From: Harmonia axyridis
Taxonomy: Eukaryota; Arthropoda; Insecta; Coleoptera; Coccinellidae
Reading direction: 5' to 3'
Length of the DNA: 64,000 nucleotides
Assembly (NCBI RefSeq): GCF_914767665.1
Contig: NC_059501.1
Location: 80,016,798 to 80,080,797 of the forward strand
The notes under the pieces are model-generated. The model was not told where the DNA came from, searched no databases, and saw only the letters and a program-made list of their open reading frames with translations. The translations under genes were made by a program, and so were the position numbers. This document shows, in pieces, positions 1-13,700 of the stretch; within the stretch, counting starts at the first letter, position 1, and each line of letters opens with the position of its first letter.

Positions 1-299
1 TTATGTCCCATAGTGAATCAACGTTTCATATTAACTCAAAATATATTGAAATAAATACCTTAATATATCGGAAATTCAAAAAACAAACTTCAAGCGCGCC
101 AAACGACGTGAAACAACCGATGACACTAGGAGAGCAAAAGTTGCCAAACCTTGGATTTCAGCAGTTAGATACAGATAGAATAAATATTCTGTTTATTATA
201 AATTCGACAATTAGGAAAAATATCGGATTCCAAATATTCAAATTTGTATCTTCAATCGAGAATCACTGAAATAAATATATTTCATTCAATAAAATATAC

Positions 300-425
300 A
301 TTCATAACGATAAAGTAAAATTGTGGATTTGAAAATATATCACAATCCGACATCGTAATCTAACCATGTTGGGGACATGTAAAAATTACGTATACTCCCT
401 CTATCTATATTATTAATCTATGGTG
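300..425 (+). repeat. Dispersed repeat, copy 1
   Basis: About 120 bp matching 63633-63757 in the same orientation; both include GAAAATATAT, CACAATCCGAC-like and ACATGTAAAAATT blocks. Confidence 0.6.
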
Positions 426-448
426 CGCAAAAACTAGCTCCACATTCA

Positions 449-468
449 CGAGCCGCCACTGCGGCTCG
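449..468. repeat. Perfect GC-rich hairpin
   Basis: CGAGCCGC, loop CACT, GCGGCTCG. Sequences like this occur at ends of some hAT-type elements; no partner end was found. Confidence 0.4.
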
Positions 469-663
469 CGAACGCAATCAAATGTGTGCAGTCTCATATT
501 TTTATCTCATTTCCCATATTCAAGAAACCCGATCTCGGCAATTACCCAGGTCGCACGACCGGGAATCTATAACGTATTACGCTTACATAAACTCCCACAA
601 GAGTTACGAATTTTTCGAGAGTACAAATCAGTTCCATCAAGAGGTACCGTACTAGATCGAATG

Positions 664-889
664 AGATTTATATAGGCCACTATTATCGTTCCAAGCGGAC
701 TTTCACTCTCTTCAAGACGAGACTCAGTTACGTCTTACACGACTCGGTTCGATTGGTACAAGACGTGCGATACGGGAAGTTCTGGATTTGGAGACATCCG
801 AGGTTCTGGACATGCAAGACAAGGCCTGTGATCTGATTGACACATGTTACAGATATTTGCTTTCACAACTCTTCGTTCTGTCGTATTGA
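664..889 (+). other. Unrecognised open frame without start codon
   Basis: About 75 codons open to TGA at 887, reading for example LGSIGTRRAIREVLDLETSE. GC content is above the surroundings, which suggests a coding remnant, probably of a retroelement. Family not recognised. Confidence 0.25.
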
Positions 890-1175
890 AGCCAATAATT
901 CATTCTTTAAGTTCCTCTTCTGGTAAATATTGGCACCAACCATTGACTCTTTTAGGCCGCGGGATCTAATGTTTGGATATTCTTCCTTGTCCAGTATCTT
1001 ATATTCTTCATCCAGGAGTGTTGTCTCCTACCTGGTACTCGTTTTTCTTTTTCATCTTCGTTCAGTACCTTTTTTAGTGAAGACTGGTAACATCCATGGC
1101 AAATTCTTTCCTCTTTCAGGCGGTTTGAACTAACGTGAGGATGGTCATCCCAGTCCAGTCTCTTATATACTTCAT

Positions 1176-1470
1176 TCAGAAGTATGGTCTCCTTCCTGGT
1201 CCTCGTTTCCTATCTATTTTGCCCTTCATGTTCAATTTGAGTAATTGATACTGATCACCTTTCAACACGTTTGTTAATAGCTCTCTATCTTCATTAACAT
1301 TGTCTAGCATCCTCTCATACGACACATCATCTGTCCAAGAACACTTGAGCATTCTGAAATAGACCCTCAATTCAGATGCTTCGATTTGCCTCAGAGTTGT
1401 CAACTTAGCTTCCATCCCATATAAAAGAATATAGTATATATAGCAATAAACCATTCGATGATGATTAGTT
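1176..1470 (-). mobile_element. Non-LTR retrotransposon fragment, C-terminal part of the RT protein
   Basis: Minus-strand frame LLYGMEAKLTTLRQIEASELR, then YFRMLKCSWTDDVSYERML, GKIDRKRGPGRR matches the region after the reverse transcriptase in many insect non-LTR elements (LLYGAE..W, RMLKISW). Degenerate; no intact RT remains. Confidence 0.6.
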
Positions 1471-1999
1471 GTCCAAGAATGCGTAACTCAGAGGACTTCT
1501 CATTTGCTGAAAGGCTGATCTGGAATACACTATTCTCGATCTTATTTCGACATCTGGGTCGATACTGTCAGTAATCCAGTTATTTGATTTGGTTCCCTTG
1601 TTCTATGTACTGACCCTCTGGAAACTTGTTGTCTGTTATTGTATTAATTTTCGAGATTACGATGGCTTTTTTAGATAAACGGGGAAGAAAGAAGGTCGAA
1701 TAGGTCCCGGAAAACGAAAATGTTCGTAGCTTAAGGATGTTCATTAGTGGACTGGGTTGGACACACACCCTATTCAGCAGAACTTTGAATTTGCTGAAAT
1801 TGTAACCTTCAGTAATGAAGAAGGCACCTTAAGAAGAAGAACTCATAGTAATTAAGTTCAAATTGAGGAGAATTCCCCAATCTACTAGCATATAATAACT
1901 TCCCCTTCGTGAATGACAGCTGATCAATACTCATTGGATAATATGCTAATATGTACCTTGTCATTGCTATAGGTGAGTACTCGATTTCGAAACTATTAT

Positions 2000-3840
2000 G
2001 CTGCGAGAGACATGCACATTTAAAATGTAAGACTTTAGAATATGTGAAAGGGGTGCAGTAATATTTTCCTGTAATAAATTACATCGTTTACATAGTTTGA
2101 TATTCTATCATCGTCAAAAGCACCTTGATAAGTGCATAACAGGCTCAGGTTGAGGCACTTGATCATAGTCCTTTTAATGCGAAGAATCAACAAACACATA
2201 ATTCCAAAGAAGCGATTTGACGTTTTCAGTGCGTTGTCTATATTATGCTACTTCTCAGTTTGTTGTGGTTTTTCACGAAATATTCTGAAGAAACTAGCAA
2301 AACAACTTCTTGAGGAATTCCTGAATTATCTTACTGATTGAACCTTGCTCCAATTCATAGACAGTCAAAAACATAGATATTATTATTTCTATCGTTGTAA
2401 GAGTTTTGCTATTGTTTTTCATGAAATTAATTGAATGAAAACCTTTAGTATTATTATTATTTTTATTATATAAGAGAAATAGATAACTAACACACAATTC
2501 TCTCAATGACTCTGCTTACGAATAGATTAATTCAAAATCACAATATTGTAAATATGCAGTGATTCGAATCAATTACTAATTTGAAATCGATTCTCGTCTT
2601 TTCAAAACACGTGGGCTAATATCGTTTTGATATACCAAGCCAGTCAGCTAGCTTGTCATCTCAGCATAACGGAGTAAATATAGAAACCAAAACACTCAGT
2701 GAAAAATCAGATGAAGGCTAATATAATAGAAGCGTAAAACATCATATCTCCTCAATTGGTACAGTACTGGCACCTTATCCATATATAAAGCTACCCTAAA
2801 CTGAATAAGGGTGCTACCAAGAAGTATTCTGTTCTTTAAAACTTATTCTCTCCTTAAAGTTGATGATTCACTATATTCTAGTTTGCGCCAACTCTTTGTA
2901 TCGACTCGCTGGCTGAATTTTCTGTGCCAGAGTATTGATAGAGTATGTTAATTGATTCTTGGATGAAGGTAGAACAAGTTGAACTTTTTTTTCATAAGAC
3001 GTAATAATTTTTTTGGCTTATCATTGTAGTCCTTGGTTCACTACCCCAAATCAATTTCATCGAAAAGACCATAACTAATTTGAGTCTCACGGTTTGCTTT
3101 CATACGCATTATTTCACTATGAAACGAATGGATGCCAAACCAAAACTTCATGGTCATTTGAATAATACAATAATAAAATTCAGAAGTGGTTTCGATGACT
3201 GCAAAATATTCACCATCTCCGATTGGTAGATGATACGGACGATTAGCAAATATAATTACTGACTTGTTTGCTTGGAAAATCAGCATTATTATCTGGAATT
3301 ATAATTGCACAGCTCATTGCTATGGTAAATTATTTCATCTTGCAACAGGCAGACTATAGCTTGGATGGCTCATCGGAGAAGATTAAAAAAAAAAACATGA
3401 ATCAGCATTAAATTCACGAAACGCATGATATCTATAAATTGTACACAGTTTCGTATTATTGATTGGTCACGAGCTTTTTGAACGCTAGAACCTTGTGATT
3501 TATTGGTATCTTGTGCCGTTTGAATGAAGAAGAACGGAGGAAACAATAGATAATCCAAGGATGTTCAAGGTCGCTGGTTTCAGGAAGTTATTCAGTACTG
3601 CGCAAAATAGTTACGAAACAAATGAAAGATTTTTTTTCTCATAGCAACTTGCAAACCTACACATTTCATTTTTAAACAAGCATCATAAGATATAAATCAT
3701 ATTTAAAAAAAACAATGCAAATTTTAACAAATGGTTTATTATTTCTTGATAGATTATCATATCAATCAAAAAGCGGTTGAAAAAATATAAAAAGAATGTG
3801 GATTCGAAGTCAGGGTTTTATTTTGATATGAAAAAAACGA
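2000..3840. other. No gene seen
   Basis: AT-rich DNA with short open frames that look like chance; no repeat boundaries recognised. Confidence 0.5.
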
Positions 3841-3980
3841 GTTTGGATGTTTATTTCAAATTCTTGCAAAATTGCGATTGTCTCATTGCTTGTGTGGCAC
3901 GTGGAGCCGTCTAGTTCTAAATAAACGTCAATGTCTTCCAATTTCGACCTTTTAAAATCATAGCTCGGTAGCACAATCAA

Positions 3981-4016
3981 TGGAACTGTTACTGTGAATG
4001 CACAGTAACAGTTCCA
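3981..4016. repeat. 16-bp perfect hairpin inside a transposase remnant
   Basis: TGGAACTGTTACTGTG, loop AATG, CACAGTAACAGTTCCA. One arm is the expected transposase codons for GGTVTV; the other is an inverted copy of it. Confidence 0.75.
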
Positions 4017-4084
4017 CCAGCCTCATTTTCGAATAAGTAAGTTCCAACCACAGCACCAGCGGGAACTGCCACCATGTAGATCTT

Positions 4085-4440
4085 TTGTTCTCTACCCTAT
4101 TCATTCATGGAAACTCAAGGAGGTCGTCAATGACATTGATAAAACTAACATCCTTCTTAAGAGCCTCTCGGGTATCCAGGACCGGCTTCTTCATTTGAAT
4201 GGTTCTTAGGCCAGCCAGCTCTGGACACTTGCATACCATGTATTCAGCCGTTTCTGCTTCTGATCCACAGAGCATGCAAATCTCATCTGCTGACTTTCCC
4301 ATACGGTACAAATGATGTTTCTACCGACAGTGCCCCGTCAGCAGTCCCACCATTACCCGAAGCACGGCTCGTGACAGCTTCAAGAGCTTTCTGGTGTAGG
4401 TAGATGAAATCATCACGAGTCTCGAGAACTAAGTCTTCAT
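4085..4440 (-). mobile_element. Non-LTR retrotransposon C-terminal fragment
   Basis: Minus frame MGKSADEICMLCGSEAETAE, then CKCPELAGLRT, is the Cys-containing tail after RNase H in Jockey/R1/I-like elements. The plus-strand fragment at 38945-39545 belongs to the same family. Confidence 0.65.
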
Positions 4441-5799
4441 GCAAAATATGGTGTAATGTCATTTGTGGAATGCCTAGTTCCTAAGATCGACTAGGAATCG
4501 GAAAACCTGGGTTTTCGTCAACACTACGGGCTACAGCAGTCATATTCCCAGTTATTCTTCAGCGACACACACGGTTTCGATTCTTTACATTACTTATTTG
4601 CCCCAACAGCTTCAAATTCCACCACTTTCACTATTTCTGGTCAAAAAGATGCTTCGCGACCCAAAAGTGCATATGTTCGCGAACTGTGACCATCATATTG
4701 TAGAGAGTTATAATAATTCGTTGAAGCCTGTTTTGTTTCATTTTTAGTAATGGCTTAGTTTTTAATTGTCAAATGCCAAAAGATGACCGCTTCAAAAGTG
4801 AGAACTGCCAAGATAACGGGCTATTGAAACCTTTTATTGGAAAACCTTTCATGTCTAAATTGGAACTGTGACCACTGAGCCATATATCTTAAGTTCAATG
4901 TGTAACTATAATGATTACATAGGAAATTTATAATAAAATGAAAAATTTCAAAGGTTTTGTATTGGAAATAATGTATCCAAATCAACACAAGTATTTTGAA
5001 ATAATCCAATCCACCCATTCGATAGGACATGCATTCACTTCAAACATATCCTCAAAACGCAATGTTCAATTCACGAAGTATGAAGACCGCGATGTTCTTA
5101 CATAAGACAAAAACCCATATGCTATTCATTTTCTAATCTCAGTGCTCATTCTAAGACCAAACACCCTCATTACTTTCCAGATGTTTCAAAACATCGGTAT
5201 TAACTACCATTAATCCACATCAAGCCACCATGGGGGACCATATAATGTTGGCTTCGAAATGGTCACCCTATTGATGAAATGGCGTCACGCAGATCAAACA
5301 CGTCTAATTATGCAATAGCGAAATTAAGGTAATTTTTTTTTGACGCTCACGAAGAAGAACGATAGTGATTCTGCTCGCTCTCAAGGAAAAGGATGATAAA
5401 TCAGAGATGTTATAGGTGAGAGGTAGAATGAAATGGACAACTCTCGCTATAACAGATATCTAAATCTACATAGTGAGGTATAGGGGGTTTTCCTAAATTT
5501 GAGATTCCAATAAATAGGACAAATTCCTCGGATAATTTCAAGAAAAAAAAAGTCCCATGAACATGAACCCGCAAACGTCTTGTTTTCAAGATACAGGGCG
5601 TCAAAGGTTGTTTTTTTTTCAAGTTCGTTTCTCATAGCACCTTCCCTTCACAAGATATTCATCTTAAATTTGAGAATTTGAATTTTTCCTCATGTGATAA
5701 GATTATAAGAAAAAGACCTATTCTACCTTCTATCCCTCAGATACCTCCTGTTTACACAAGGCGATTTTAACCTACATATTGTCCGAGTCTAAACAGCAA

Positions 5800-5965
5800 A
5801 GATACGTGCTATTTAAATCAACTACACGAAAATTTGAACTGAAATCCAAAAATTGCTGTTCGAGAGGTGTACCCCAAGGCCCTGTTCCAGTCCACTTCCA
5901 ATCCGAATTATTCGACCCATACGCGGAAAACATACGTGGACGCATTACCCATAGTTTCCTGTTTA
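5800..5965 (+). mobile_element. Short reverse transcriptase remnant
   Basis: SRGVPQGPVPVH resembles the GVPQGSVLGP motif of non-LTR reverse transcriptases. Only this patch is recognisable. Confidence 0.4.
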
Positions 5966-6303
5966 CATACAATGACTAATTAGCAAAATTTTCTGATAAA
6001 CGTATGAGCATGGTGCTCACTTACGCCTACCTAAGTTCACTTTTACTTTCGTCATAGATTGCATGATACAGTTTGGAACATAAGTGGATAATATTATGGC
6101 GAGTGCACCAGTCTGTGAAATATCCCTATAAATCGTTCTCGGTGCCTTTCTAGGTGGCACGAAGCTGTTCCTTTTCCGCATAGGCGTCCGTGAAAATGAG
6201 CGTATAGGTGATATTTTTACTGCGCTTTTGAAAATACGTTGGAGGACGAAATGTACGAATGATTTGTGTAATTGTGGATGTGTGTAATTGTTTTACTTCT
6301 TTA

Positions 6304-7151
6304 TACAGGGTGTTTCCAAATAAGACGTGAATATTGGAGGATGTGTTAGTATTAATTATTTACAGTTTACATGAATTTTTAAGTTCATATTATTTTTGAA
6401 AGATTTCTCACCTTACCTCAGTTTTCGTCAATTTTTCCTACGTTGACCAAATTTGATTATAATTTTGGATTATTTTCGTGGCCAATGAGAAGTCCGGATC
6501 TAACACCGTTAGAATAGACGAAGCAGCGAGAAGATTGAGAGTAAATTTCAGGCGGAAAGTAACAGTTGAAGAAATAAGAAAGGGACACGTGTTTGGATAA
6601 GAAAAGGTGGAAGTCATTTCGAACATAATTTATGAATGTTTTTCTACTGAAATTTCGAGTTTAATAGCAATAAAATAATAGTTTATTCATTTCCTTTCTT
6701 TGCTTCTTTCACATTTCAAATCAAAATCGGCTGAAACAAAACTAGTGACTGTAATTTTTTTTAGGAAATGAAGAAGAAATTTATTTCTTAAAATAATTTT
6801 ATCATACTTAAATTGTGCACTTCGATAGTTTCAGGCACATTCACATTAGAAATTTACTATTCTTCTCTTTATCTACAACCTTTCAAATCATACTAATTCT
6901 TAATCAACATATAATACAGCATAGTATTGTTTTTTTATACATATAATATCCTCTACTGACAAACGTGATCAATGTAAAAAAAATTGATGAAAACTGAAGT
7001 AGGATGACAATTTTTTTTAAAAACACAAGAATTCAAATATCTCGGAGTTTGTTTATTTTCGGTTATCAATAAATATGGCTCCCAACCGACAGCAAATAAA
7101 TGATACTAACACCTCTTTCAAGTTTCTCGACTAATTCGGAAACACCCTGTA
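6304..7151 (-). mobile_element. Tc1/mariner-type element with TIRs, internally deleted or decayed
   Basis: Ends TACAGGGTGTTTCC and GGAAACACCCTGTA face each other, 848 bp apart. Inside, on plus, WPMRSPDLTPLE is recognisable as the third catalytic region of a transposase, followed by a stop. Non-autonomous. Confidence 0.65.
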
Positions 7152-8140
7152 CAAATAAATTGTGATAAGAAGGTGTACAAAAGATTTAAGGCTGATACCT
7201 ATATACATGGTGGATCAATAATCAGTAAAGTTCTAGGCAGATTTCAACTGATCTGAAGAAACATCGAAGTATGAATATCTCGTTTGTAACAGAGTTTTTC
7301 TATGGTTGTTTTTTTTATTGCAACAAAGCAAACTACCACTTCAATTATAAAATCAACTCAAATAAATTCTTTCAAAATATCATTTGATGAATTACCTTTT
7401 TTTATTTTTTTCAAATGGAACCTAGTTTGAAGGTGATAAAATAAATTCGGATGAGAAAAACATACTGTATGTTATATTGACTATTTCTGGTATTTCTTAT
7501 ACATTGTAGTACAAACATAAAGCTGAAATCATCAATCTGTGTCAACAGTTTTAGCTCCTAAAAAACCGAGTCCATCTTCAAACAGAGGTAATTAGCTTTT
7601 CCATCTGCTAACAGAGCTAATTACTTATTAGGCCAGTAATTAATCTTTCCGCGGTACTGAGAAAGCTACAAGAGCCCAGTCGTCGTAGAGATGGAATCTT
7701 TCGAAATGATGGTCTCTCCTATCATCTTTAAAATCAAAAAATCTGCGGATGAAATAAGTTATAAAATAAGAAAAGCAGATTAAGTTTGATGTGGTTATTC
7801 ATTCCCAAGTTCATTTGATTCAAAAGCTGACAAGAGAAACCAACTGACAGTAGCCCTGAAGAAAATTTTATGTGAATCGAAATGTTGGCATTTAATCGAA
7901 TTGAATTTTCCGTAAATCCAGACCAAAAAGTACTTTCTCATCATTACGAAGGTATTTAAAGCAAAAAAAGAATCAAATATTTTAATTATTAGTTCTCATG
8001 GTAATCAAAACTCAGTGCAGCTGACCTAATCAGGGATCTCAAGCCCCCAGTTATATAATTCGATCCATCATTCACCTTTAAGTGTAAAAAACTTGAATGT
8101 AACACGAAGTAACGAAGATTAACTAATAACTTCCCATAAT
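7152..8140. other. No gene seen
   Basis: AT-rich, nothing recognised. Confidence 0.45.
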
Positions 8141-8143
8141 GTC

Positions 8144-8395
8144 TTGACCTTTCAGATATATTCGCCAACTGTTAGAAAAAGAAGGAAACAAATTGAATGC
8201 AATACAAAATTTGCAAATATAATTGAAGATAACATACGAACAGTGAACAAGATTAATAACATTATCGTGCAATCTTCATCCTACAGTAACATTCGAGATG
8301 TATTTAAATGTGATGTTCAATTGCTAGCCATGCGTAAAAGGATAGATTATATAACCGATTTATTGGAATATGAAATGGCATATAAGTTTTCATAA
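8144..8395 (+). CDS. Possible terminal exon or small gene, unrecognised
   Basis: Open frame preceded by an acceptor-like CTTTCAG at 8155. It reads IYSPTVRKRRKQIECNTKFA, then KRIDYITDLLEYEMAYKFS and TAA; AATAAA-type sequence follows near 8535. Charged and protein-like, but no family recognised and no matching upstream exon found. Confidence 0.25.
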   Translation: MTFQIYSPTVRKRRKQIECNTKFANIIEDNIRTVNKINNIIVQSSSYSNIRDVFKCDVQLLAMRKRIDYITDLLEYEMAYKFS

Positions 8396-8399
8396 AGGT

Positions 8400-9690
8400 G
8401 CATTGACAGAGGAGTGAGTTGGATGAAATTACTAAGCGAAAACTATCATAGAGTGCCATAAAATTCGCGACACTTCATATTAAATTTATCTAATTAGCAA
8501 ATTCATAACTACTGAAGTTCATCTTATCTACGTGAATAAATATTTAGGATTTCTTTTCAAAACTCACCGTGAATTCTGTTTTAATCTTTCATCACTTGGA
8601 AACGGTTGCTTCGGATTAACGAAATTGAGAAAGACAAAACTTCTATAAGATGTATCGAGTTTTTGGAAACAATTTCATCTTTCTCTGGCCTTCGCTTGAA
8701 TAATTAAAAATTTTCTGCCCATTTTCAGCAAAGCACATTTGCAATTATTAGTTCAGGACAAATCCAGTATTATCTCTATATACCGAAATTTTGATACGCT
8801 TCTTTTGAATCTTGGACTCAAAATTTTAAATGAATAAGTTTTTGTAATCAAATTATTATGGCAACATTTAAAAACCTATAAATTCACCTTAAAAATTGTT
8901 CCTCTCGAGATTTTCCTCATTATCATTACCACATATCATCTCATCAAATTTGAAATGTTCGAAAATTATAAGGTATCTATAATTTTGAAAGTTATGTGGT
9001 GATTATTGTTTGAGATAAGAACTTTTATTCCTGCCATCTTACTTGACATTTGGATGAATCTATCGAGATGAAGATAAAATGAAACCATATATTAAATGTA
9101 TGCAATAATTATAATAGTACCTCTAGGCTACAGGTAATACCACAATCATTATTAAAGGATTGAATTAATTCTGAGTTTATTGAATCCTAGTGTTACAACA
9201 TTAATTCGGAATTAAATTGAAAATTGTTGAATACCTTAAGTGCCGTTCATTTTTGAAGGGTTAAGAAGAATTTCTATTCAGGAATGACCATCACAAGGTT
9301 ATCATGAAGTGGACAATTAGTAGTTTTACCATGTAACCTTCATATAATTTCAATTGTCCATTATAAGTCAAACAAAACAATTCCTGAGTTGAGGTAGTTT
9401 CTAATTGGTTCATTTCATTGACCTTTCCATTCGAATAATGAGGAAAGCCCTGACGTAAAGTTAAGAGATTTTGAGCTCTCGTTCATTCATTCGCCAATTC
9501 CAGTCTCGGAAGTTTTATATATACCTATATACAATTATGTGGTATTCAAGGGTACCACTGTACGAATGAACGCTCAGAAGCTCCAGAATCCATGTCAGTG
9601 TTTTCCTAATTTTTTTGAATATTATTCTTTTTATGCTCTGATGATGCTATCAACAAAAAATTTTGCACGAAATGTGACATGGTTGTTCCA
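8400..9690. other. No gene seen
   Basis: AT-rich; part of 9540-9610 is distantly similar to 22030-22090, so an old repeat is likely. Confidence 0.4.
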
Positions 9691-9789
9691 TATATACAGG
9701 CAAGATCTCAATCTAATTGATTTTTTTTTTGAGGGCAAATTTTGGAGACCTAATCATTTTCAGATATTCTTCTTTAATTTTCTATTATT

Positions 9790-10015
9790 TCGATCGTTTG
9801 ATCAACTTGAAATTGATCGATTCGTGGATCGCTTCAGAAGATGACCAGTTTTTTCAAAGCGGGATTTGTACGCGGCCCGAAAGATGGGAGAAAGTAGTGG
9901 CCGGCGATGGACAATACTTTCAATCATAAATTTATAACCAGTTTTTTTCACATAAACCTCCAATTTCTGAAAAAAGCGTCGAAAGCAAAGTGGTATTCCT
10001 ATGTATTGACTATCT
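9790..10015 (+). mobile_element. 3' fragment of a mariner element
   Basis: Encodes IDSWIASEDDQFFQSGI, RPERWEKVVAGDGQYFQS and a stop, the C-terminus of a DD34D mariner transposase. The DNA matches the end of the copy at 31282-32466 to the GTATTCCTATGTA terminus. Confidence 0.75.
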
Positions 10016-10710
10016 CAATACGGAATTTTATTTCGGAAGCATAATTTTGTAATGACCAGAAGAGCAAAATTTTTAACTGCTATATTAACAGAACCCACAG
10101 TCAAATATTGCCCATTAACAAACTCAATACATCTGTATTGAGCCTACGCTGAAATTTTCAAGTTTCTAGGAAGCACGGACAGTATTGATTTCGAAGGATT
10201 CATCATCAATGAGTGTGACCATATCGTTTCAAACCATTCCAGACTAAAAATTCTAAAATTACACACATCGTGACAAAATGATACAGCACTCTATTTGGGA
10301 GACATCAAATCAACTAAAGATTGCAACATCCTAAAATCAAAACACTAATGAATTCAAGCCTAAAGCACCCATAGAACATGAAGACACAGAAACCACCAAT
10401 AACTATAAACGTTCCGAGAGGAAAAAAAAACCAAATTGGCAAACATTCAGTATTAGGAAAGACTTTAATTCATCGAAAAGGTCAGCGATGCACATGTGTC
10501 CCTAAAAATACCTGCATCCACAAGTGCTAATCGTAAATACCTTGCCAAAGTGAATCCGTGTCATGTCATATCTTACATAACCCACAGTGGGTATGTGGAT
10601 ATGGTAACGTTTCATTATGATTTACGACCGATCTTAGCAGCATTCGTTCAAGATTAATCTGAGGATGGAGATGTGAAGTATTTCTAATGATTTTTTTTTT
10701 TTCGTTACAG

Positions 10711-10797
10711 ACCAGTGATGAAATAGGAGACCTGTACCAGGACGAGGAGAACCAAGCCGCTGTTCTTTTGAGGAACGAAGAAGACATCGTCGTTGTG
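10711..10797 (+). CDS. Protease exon, prodomain start (first one recognised)
   Basis: Acceptor TTCGTTACAG, donor GTAAGC. The 29 codons are acidic (TSDEIGDLYQDEEN onward, ending NEEDIVVV) and in phase 0 at both ends, so they join directly to the exon at 26683. The intron that follows is about 15.9 kb and is filled with transposons. No start codon lies in this exon; an upstream exon with a signal peptide must exist. Confidence 0.8.
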
Positions 10798-13700
10798 GTA
10801 AGCATGTGAATGATATTCATCAGGTTTTCAAGCTATAAAAGGTGTCCAATTTTGATATGTAGTAAAAAAGTGTTCACTTCCTCTATGTAGCTTGCGGTAT
10901 AAGTATCTAAACAGGTAGAAATGGTCACGTAAGAAAAAAGCGTTATGTCCTTCGAGGCAACTTTTCCCTTCTCTTCTTATTATATACAGGTATGTCAGCG
11001 ATGATCGAGAATCTAGCAGAAAGCATTTAGGACGCCAAAATGCACAAGTCACTTTATCTCATTTAAGCAGAATTGTCGATTGTTAAAAAGGCTTTTTATC
11101 CTCAACCTGTCATATTCTGGTGCGGTTTTTGGACTGGTAGTGCGATTGGACCTAACTTATTCGAAAATGAAGCTGGTGCATCTCTAACAGTGAATGGATT
11201 GCGCTTCCGAACTAAGATTAATGATTTTTTTATGGTAAGAATTGGAAGATATTGATGTGAACGAGGTTTATTTTCAACAAGACGTCAATACGTGCTGAAT
11301 AAGCAACGATGATCCCGATGTTTTATTAACTGACTTAGCGCCCCTAAAATTTGGTGCCCCGGCAAAATGTTCGGTTTGCCGCTCCTGGTAGCGGCCCTGA
11401 TAAGGTCTATGACAATGATCCAAATTCGATTCAAGACCTTGAAGATGGAATTCGTGAAGTTATCGAGGATATACGGGCTCAAATGTGCCAATTGGTCATA
11501 GAAAAATTCATGAAAATGATATAGTGCTGCAACCGTAGCCGAAGTCATTTGCTGATTTAGTTTTCCATTGCTGATGATGTACCTTCCTCTTCAGAATAAA
11601 AATATACTCTTCCTTTTCAAAATCAAAATGAAACCACTTATTGGAAACCTCTTATAATCAAATCCCACACTTGTGGATAAGGAGAATTTCTCATCAGTAT
11701 TCACTTCGAAAATCAAGCACAGCATCCAATATACAAGTAGTATTGAACCAAGATATAGGATTTCATTTTGGTTATTCAAAATTTTACTCGATTGCACATC
11801 TTCGAGCGATTTACTGAAATTTGAGATTTACTGTTTCAGCAAAATTTTACCATTTTTGGAAGAAATTTCAACCACTTCAATGCGTGCTTTGGGCATATAT
11901 CGATCCATTTTCATCAATGATGTAGTATTTAGTTGTTAAGGATTGAAAATGTGAAATGTCTTAATATTCTACTTGACAGACGAGGTGAAAAGTAGAAAAA
12001 GAAAAATTCAATTCGACAAAATAAATGAGAAGAGATAATAAAAAAAATGGTAGCCATAATACCTACAAGAGTATTCGAATGATTATTTCCCACAACACAA
12101 CTACGCAAATTATTTCACTGTTTATTTATAATAATTAGCCTTCTTCGCTTCCAACTCAATTCAACATAAGGCTTTTCTAAGAATTGATGCAATTGGTTGT
12201 TGTAGAAATGAATTTCTGTTGAAAGATATTCAGCATTCTACGAAACGCGATCGGATGGATGCCTTCACGAAAACGAAGTGTGAATGAAACTTCAGATTAC
12301 GATTACGTGATGTTTGTTTTGAATTAATAATTAGTTTCACACATTTACTTTGCGATATCGGAAAAACTCTGACGTTAATTGTCTTCTGGGAAGGAATATT
12401 AAGTGGGTAATATTGGGTTTGAGGTTTCAGTTGTACTTTTTTTTTGCGCATCATCACGATATCTGTATCTATTTTCGACCACCGTAAACATGATGAAATT
12501 CTGAAAGATAAGACCAAGGGACTTAAAATTTTTGGGTTTCGGTAGAAATAACAGGCCAATTGAAAAGTCGCCGGTCTACCATAGTAAAACATATTTTTTT
12601 GGCAAAATCGAATTTATTATTCAACAAAGTTGCCTTCGAGAGCGATACAGAGATTATAGCGATCTTCTAACTTTTCGATACCATTTTTTGTGGTACGATT
12701 TGTCTTTCGCTTCAAAACAGGCCTCAGTTTCGGCGATTACTTCTTCATTGGCGCTAAATTTCTTTCCAGTGAACATTCTTTTGAGGTCTGAGAAAAGGAA
12801 AAAGTCGCTGGGGGCCAGATCTGGCGAATACGGTGGATGCAGAAGCAATTCGAAGCCCAATTCATGCAATTTTGCTATTGTTTTCATTGATTTGTGACAC
12901 GGTGCATTGTCTAGATGAAACAGCACCTTTTTTCTTCAAATGGGGCCGTTTTTTGACGATTTCATCCTTCAAACGATCCAATAAGGCTATATAATAATCG
13001 CTGTTGATGGTCTGGCCCTTTTGGAGGTAATCAATGAATATTATATTAATTTATTCATTAATATCATGCCTTACAATATACCTTGCGCATCCCAGTACTG
13101 ATGCCATAACCTTGCCAGCTGACTGTTCTGTTTTTTTTCGCTTTGTTTTCGGTTCATCATGTGCAGTCCACTCAGCTGACTGTCGATTGAACTCCGAAGT
13201 GAAATGATGAAGCCATGTTTCATCCATTGTCACATATCGACGCAACAATTCAGGTTTATTGCACTTGAAAAGTTTCAAACACTGCTCAGAATCATTAACA
13301 CGTTATTGCTTTTGATCGATTATGAGCTCGCGGGGCACCCATTTTGCACATAGCTTTCTCATGTACAGATATTCGTGAATGATATGATGTAGACGTTCAG
13401 ATGATATCTTCACAATGTCTGCTATCTCGATCAACTTCACTTTACAGTAATTCAAAATTATGTTGTGAACTTTTTTGATTTTTTCGTCGGTGAAAGCCTC
13501 TTTTGAGCGTCCACTACGTTCGCCGTCTTTTGTGCTCATTTCACCACGTTTAAACTTAGCATACCAATCAATGATAGTTGATTTTCCTGGTGCAAACCCT
13601 GGAAACCCTTCATCAAGCCAAGATTTTGATTCAATTGTATATTTTCCCTTCAAAAAGCAATATTTTTTCAATTTTTTTCCATCTTTTTTTTAAATAGCAA

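Larger units (their letters stand above)
3845..4845 (-). mobile_element. Broken mariner-like transposon with a nested retroelement piece
   Basis: On minus, 4075-3845 encodes a degenerate transposase segment (VVGTYLFENEAGGTVTV, then a CHTSNETIAILQEF-like stretch). 4845-4445 matches the outer part of the short element at 24953-25408, including the TTGGAAAACC end. The two parts are split by a non-LTR fragment at about 4085-4440. Confidence 0.6.

Noticed and set aside
12230..12592. 120-codon minus frame beside the mariner
   Set aside because: Overlaps the TIR of the 12554 mariner and shows no recognisable protein pattern.
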